Origin: Symbiodinium natans
Taxonomy: Eukaryota; Sar; Dinophyceae; Suessiales; Symbiodiniaceae
Direction of reading: 5' to 3'
Assembly (NCBI GenBank): GCA_905221605.1
Contig: CAJNDS010002190.1
Location: 349,338-413,337 of the forward strand
DNA: 64,000 nucleotides
Shown here: piece after piece, positions 61,882-64,000 of the stretch
Layout: every line of letters begins with the position of its first letter
Position numbering within the stretch: position 1 is the stretch's first letter
The notes under the pieces: generated by a model
What the model was told of the DNA's origin: nothing
Databases searched by the model: none
The model's input: the letters and a program-made list of their open reading frames with translations, nothing else
Translations under genes and position numbers: made by a program

Positions 61882-62020
61882 GTTTAGGGTTTAGGGTTTC
61901 GGTTTAGGGGCCCTAACCCCCAAGCCCTAAACCCTAAACCCTAAACCCTAAACCCTAAACCCTAAACCCTAAACCCTAAACCCTAAACCCTAAACCCTAA
62001 ACCCTAAACCTAAACCCTAT
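61882..62020 (-). repeat. CCCTAAA array, about 14 units
   Basis: A few TTTAGGG units (61882-61908) are followed at once by CCCTAAA in the opposite orientation (61915-62018): a head-to-head junction within about 10 bp. Confidence 0.95.
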
Positions 62021-62629
62021 GCTCAAGGTTCCGGCCTTGGGGGAATTTTGTAGGGGTTTTGGAGCTCATGGTTTCAGGGTTTCGGTGTCGGAGCCTGAAG
62101 GGCTTGGCTTGATGGAGCTTTGGGCTTCTAGGGTTTAGGGTTTAGGGTTCAGGGTTTAGGATTTAGGGTTTAGGGCTTAGGGTTTAGGGTTTAGGGTTTA
62201 ATTAGGGTTTAGGGTTTAGGGTTCAGGGTTCAGGGTTCAGGGTTCAGGGTTCAGGGTTCAGGGTTCAGGGTTCAGGGTTCAGGGTTCAGAGTTCAGGGTT
62301 TAGAGCTCTCCTTTTGACTGGGTGAACAATGTCTGGCTTCGCGCCACGGGCGCAGGCTCGGGCGTCACAACGGCACCGACTGCCTAAACCCACGTTTCTA
62401 CCAGGTTCTGGGTGACGTAAGGTCTGAGCCTTTCAATTTAACATTTTGGTCTTGCTAATCATAGCTAACGACGAGACAAAACCATGATGTAGACACTACA
62501 CCCCAAACCCTAAACCCTAAACCCTAAACCCTGAACCCTCAGGATTCATGAGCCCCCTCCACGTCCTCCATGTCCGCCTTTGCGCGTTGCGGGCCAGGAA
62601 AGACCGACTCCCCCGGTACACTAAACCCT
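62021..62629. repeat. TTTAGGG/TTCAGGG array and unique islands
   Basis: Array at 62130-62305 with a homogeneous block of about ten TTCAGGG units (62220-62290). A short CCCTAAA array at 62505-62540. Unique islands without genes. Confidence 0.9.
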
Positions 62630-62812
62630 AATAGGGGTTTAGGGTTTAGGGTTTAGGGTTTAGGTTTTAGGGTTTGGGGTTTAGGGTTCAGGGTTCAGGG
62701 GTTCAAGGGTTCAGGGGTTCAGGCGTTCAGGGGTTCAGGGGTTTAGGGTTTAGGGTTTAGGGTTTAGGGTTTAGGGTTTAGGGTTTAGGGTTTAGGGTTT
62801 AGGGTTTAGGGT

Positions 62813-62844
<32 letters not shown>

Positions 62845-62930
62845 GGTTTAGGGTTTAGGGTTTAGGGTTTAGGGTTTAGGGTTTAGGGTTTAGGGTTTAG
62901 GGTTTAGGGTTTAGGGTGCCTCATATCCAA
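62630..62930 (+). repeat. TTTAGGG, TTCAGGGG and TTGAGGG blocks
   Basis: About 40 units. Homogeneous blocks occur in order: TTTAGGG, TTCAGGGG octamers (62695-62740), TTTAGGG, five TTGAGGG (62812-62845), TTTAGGG. Confidence 0.95.
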
Positions 62931-63319
62931 CTCCTAAGCCAGACACGGACAGAGCCCCCAACCTGAACCCCAAACCCTTAACCCTAAGCCCTGAACGCTA
63001 AGCCATAAACCCTAAACTACAAAACCCTTAACCCTAAACCCTAAACCCTAAACTCTAAACCCAAACCCTAAGCCTCAGGGTCAACTTGGGACGCCAAACC
63101 CTCACGCCTCCACCCCAGCACCCTAAACCCTAAGACCTCAAACCCTCAACCCTCAACTCCTCAACCCTAAACCCTCAAACCCTCCCTCAAACCCCTCCAA
63201 CCTCAACCAACCCCTCAACCCCCTCAACACCTCAACCCCTCAACCCTCAAACCTCAAATCCCTCAACCCAACCTCCAACCCTCCTAAACCCAAACTCGCC
63301 CCAAAAAACTCTGCGGTCA
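62931..63319 (-). repeat. Degenerate CCCTAAA/CCCTCAA repeats
   Basis: Loose CCCTAAA to 63070, then CCCTCAA, CCTCAAC and CCCCTCAA units to 63290. Confidence 0.8.
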
Positions 63320-63340
63320 CCCCCCCCCCCCCCCCCCCCC
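63320..63340 (+). repeat. Poly-C tract (C21)
   Basis: An uninterrupted C homopolymer at the edge of the CCCTCAA mosaic. Confidence 0.9.
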
Positions 63341-63644
63341 AAGGCGCCGTGGAGGTGGAGAAGTGTGTCTGGATCAGGCTGACCCCTCAGTCTTTCGAGC
63401 GCTTTGGCAGGAGCTTTGGGGTTTGAGGGGTTTAGGAATTAGGCTTTTGGGTTTTGGTTTCAGGGTGTAGGGTTTAAAGTTTCGGGTTTAGGGTTTAGGG
63501 GGGTGGGGGGTTAGGGCGTTCGTCAACCAAGGCAACGCTGACCAAGGCACGTTGCTTCTTCCACGCGTCGTAGGTCCTCGGATCGTCGGGGGCTTAAAGA
63601 CTTTAAGGCTCAGGCTATAGGGTCCTTAAGGGAGGGGGCTTAGG
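63341..63644. other. Unique island with degenerate TTTAGGG units
   Basis: Units near 63420-63510; the rest unique. No gene recognised. Confidence 0.5.
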
Positions 63645-64000
63645 GTTTAGCGTTTAGGGTTTAGGGTTCAGGGTTTTAGGGTTTTAGGGTTTAGGGTTTT
63701 CGGGTTTTAGGGTTCTCGGGTTCTAGGGTTTTAGGGTTTTAAGGTTTTAGGGTTTTATGGTTTTAGGGTTTTAGGGTTTTAGGGTTTTAGGGTTTTAGGG
63801 TTTTAGGGTTTTAGGGTTTTAGGGTTTTAGGGTTTGAGGGTTTGAGGGTTTGAGGGTTTGAGGGTTTTAGGGTTTTAGGGTTTGAGGGTTTTAGGGTTTG
63901 AGGGTTTTAGGGTTTTAGGGTTTTAGGGTTTTAGGGTTTTAGGGTTTTAGGGTTTTAGGGTTTTAGGGTTTTAGGGTTTTGTTTTTTAGGGTTTTAGGGT
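63645..64000 (+). repeat. 8-bp TTTTAGGG array, about 40 copies, continuing past the window
   Basis: After a few TTTAGGG units the array is an octamer TTTTAGGG with short TTTGAGGG and TTCTCGGG blocks. It reaches the last base, so its true end is outside the window. Confidence 0.95.

Overview
This window is eukaryotic nuclear DNA that is almost entirely repetitive and non-coding. The dominant element is the plant-type telomere heptamer TTTAGGG/CCCTAAA with its one-base derivatives. It occurs as roughly 80-100 separate interstitial arrays in both orientations from end to end, about one every 600-800 bases. The plant-type heptamer, the absence of operon-like genes and the abundance of microsatellites, homopolymer G/C tracts and short inverted-repeat elements suggest an algal or other protist genome: a green/prasinophyte alga, dinoflagellate, chromerid or similar. 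Runs of GLGFRV-like peptides encoded by interspersed telomeric DNA remind me of predicted proteins from the prasinophyte Cymbomonas. That is recollection, not proof, and the species is left open.

Layout. 1-33 kb: short unique islands (100-1000 bp) separated by telomeric arrays, plus a 9-bp variant array (8.6-9.0 kb), AGT-type and TGGTTGTTG-type microsatellites (16.1-19.2 kb), an 8-bp CCCTCAAA array (19.4-19.7 kb) and several 90-180 bp MITE-like inverted-repeat elements. 33.4-39.8 kb: a distinct block almost free of telomeric repeats, bounded by a perfect 30-bp inverted repeat. It holds four different satellites in series: a 9-bp AATTAATTG array with palindromic turns and a 100-N assembly gap, a 31-bp satellite, a ~55-bp satellite of about 42 copies, and a pyrimidine-rich ~0.9-kb tandem duplication. 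39.8-64 kb: telomeric mosaic again, with further MITE-like elements, an AAT-type microsatellite (56 kb), a ~20-bp minisatellite (48.5 kb), a degenerate minisatellite (49.1-49.9 kb), the longest telomere-free stretch with coding-like composition (49.9-51.3 kb), and an 8-bp TTTTAGGG array running off the right end.

Genes. I recognise no complete gene, rRNA or tRNA. A few ATG-started or exon-like open frames in the unique islands (about 1.0, 14.0, 17.3, 46.5, 50.4, 51.9 and 52.5 kb) have natural composition and are listed at low confidence without function. The long open frames in the repeats are artefacts of periods divisible by three.

The most interesting signal is how the telomeric arrays relate to older sequence. 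Several sit inside or at the broken end of elements whose other copies lack them. One MITE end carries a 24-bp telomeric insert flanked by a 9-bp direct duplication. Another MITE-like pair of inverted repeats contains a telomeric array between its arms. A third MITE ends directly in TTTAGGG. A two-part dispersed repeat is separated by a telomeric array in one copy and by ordinary sequence in the other. Together these suggest that telomeric DNA is repeatedly inserted at chromosome breaks, followed by local amplification of variant units.
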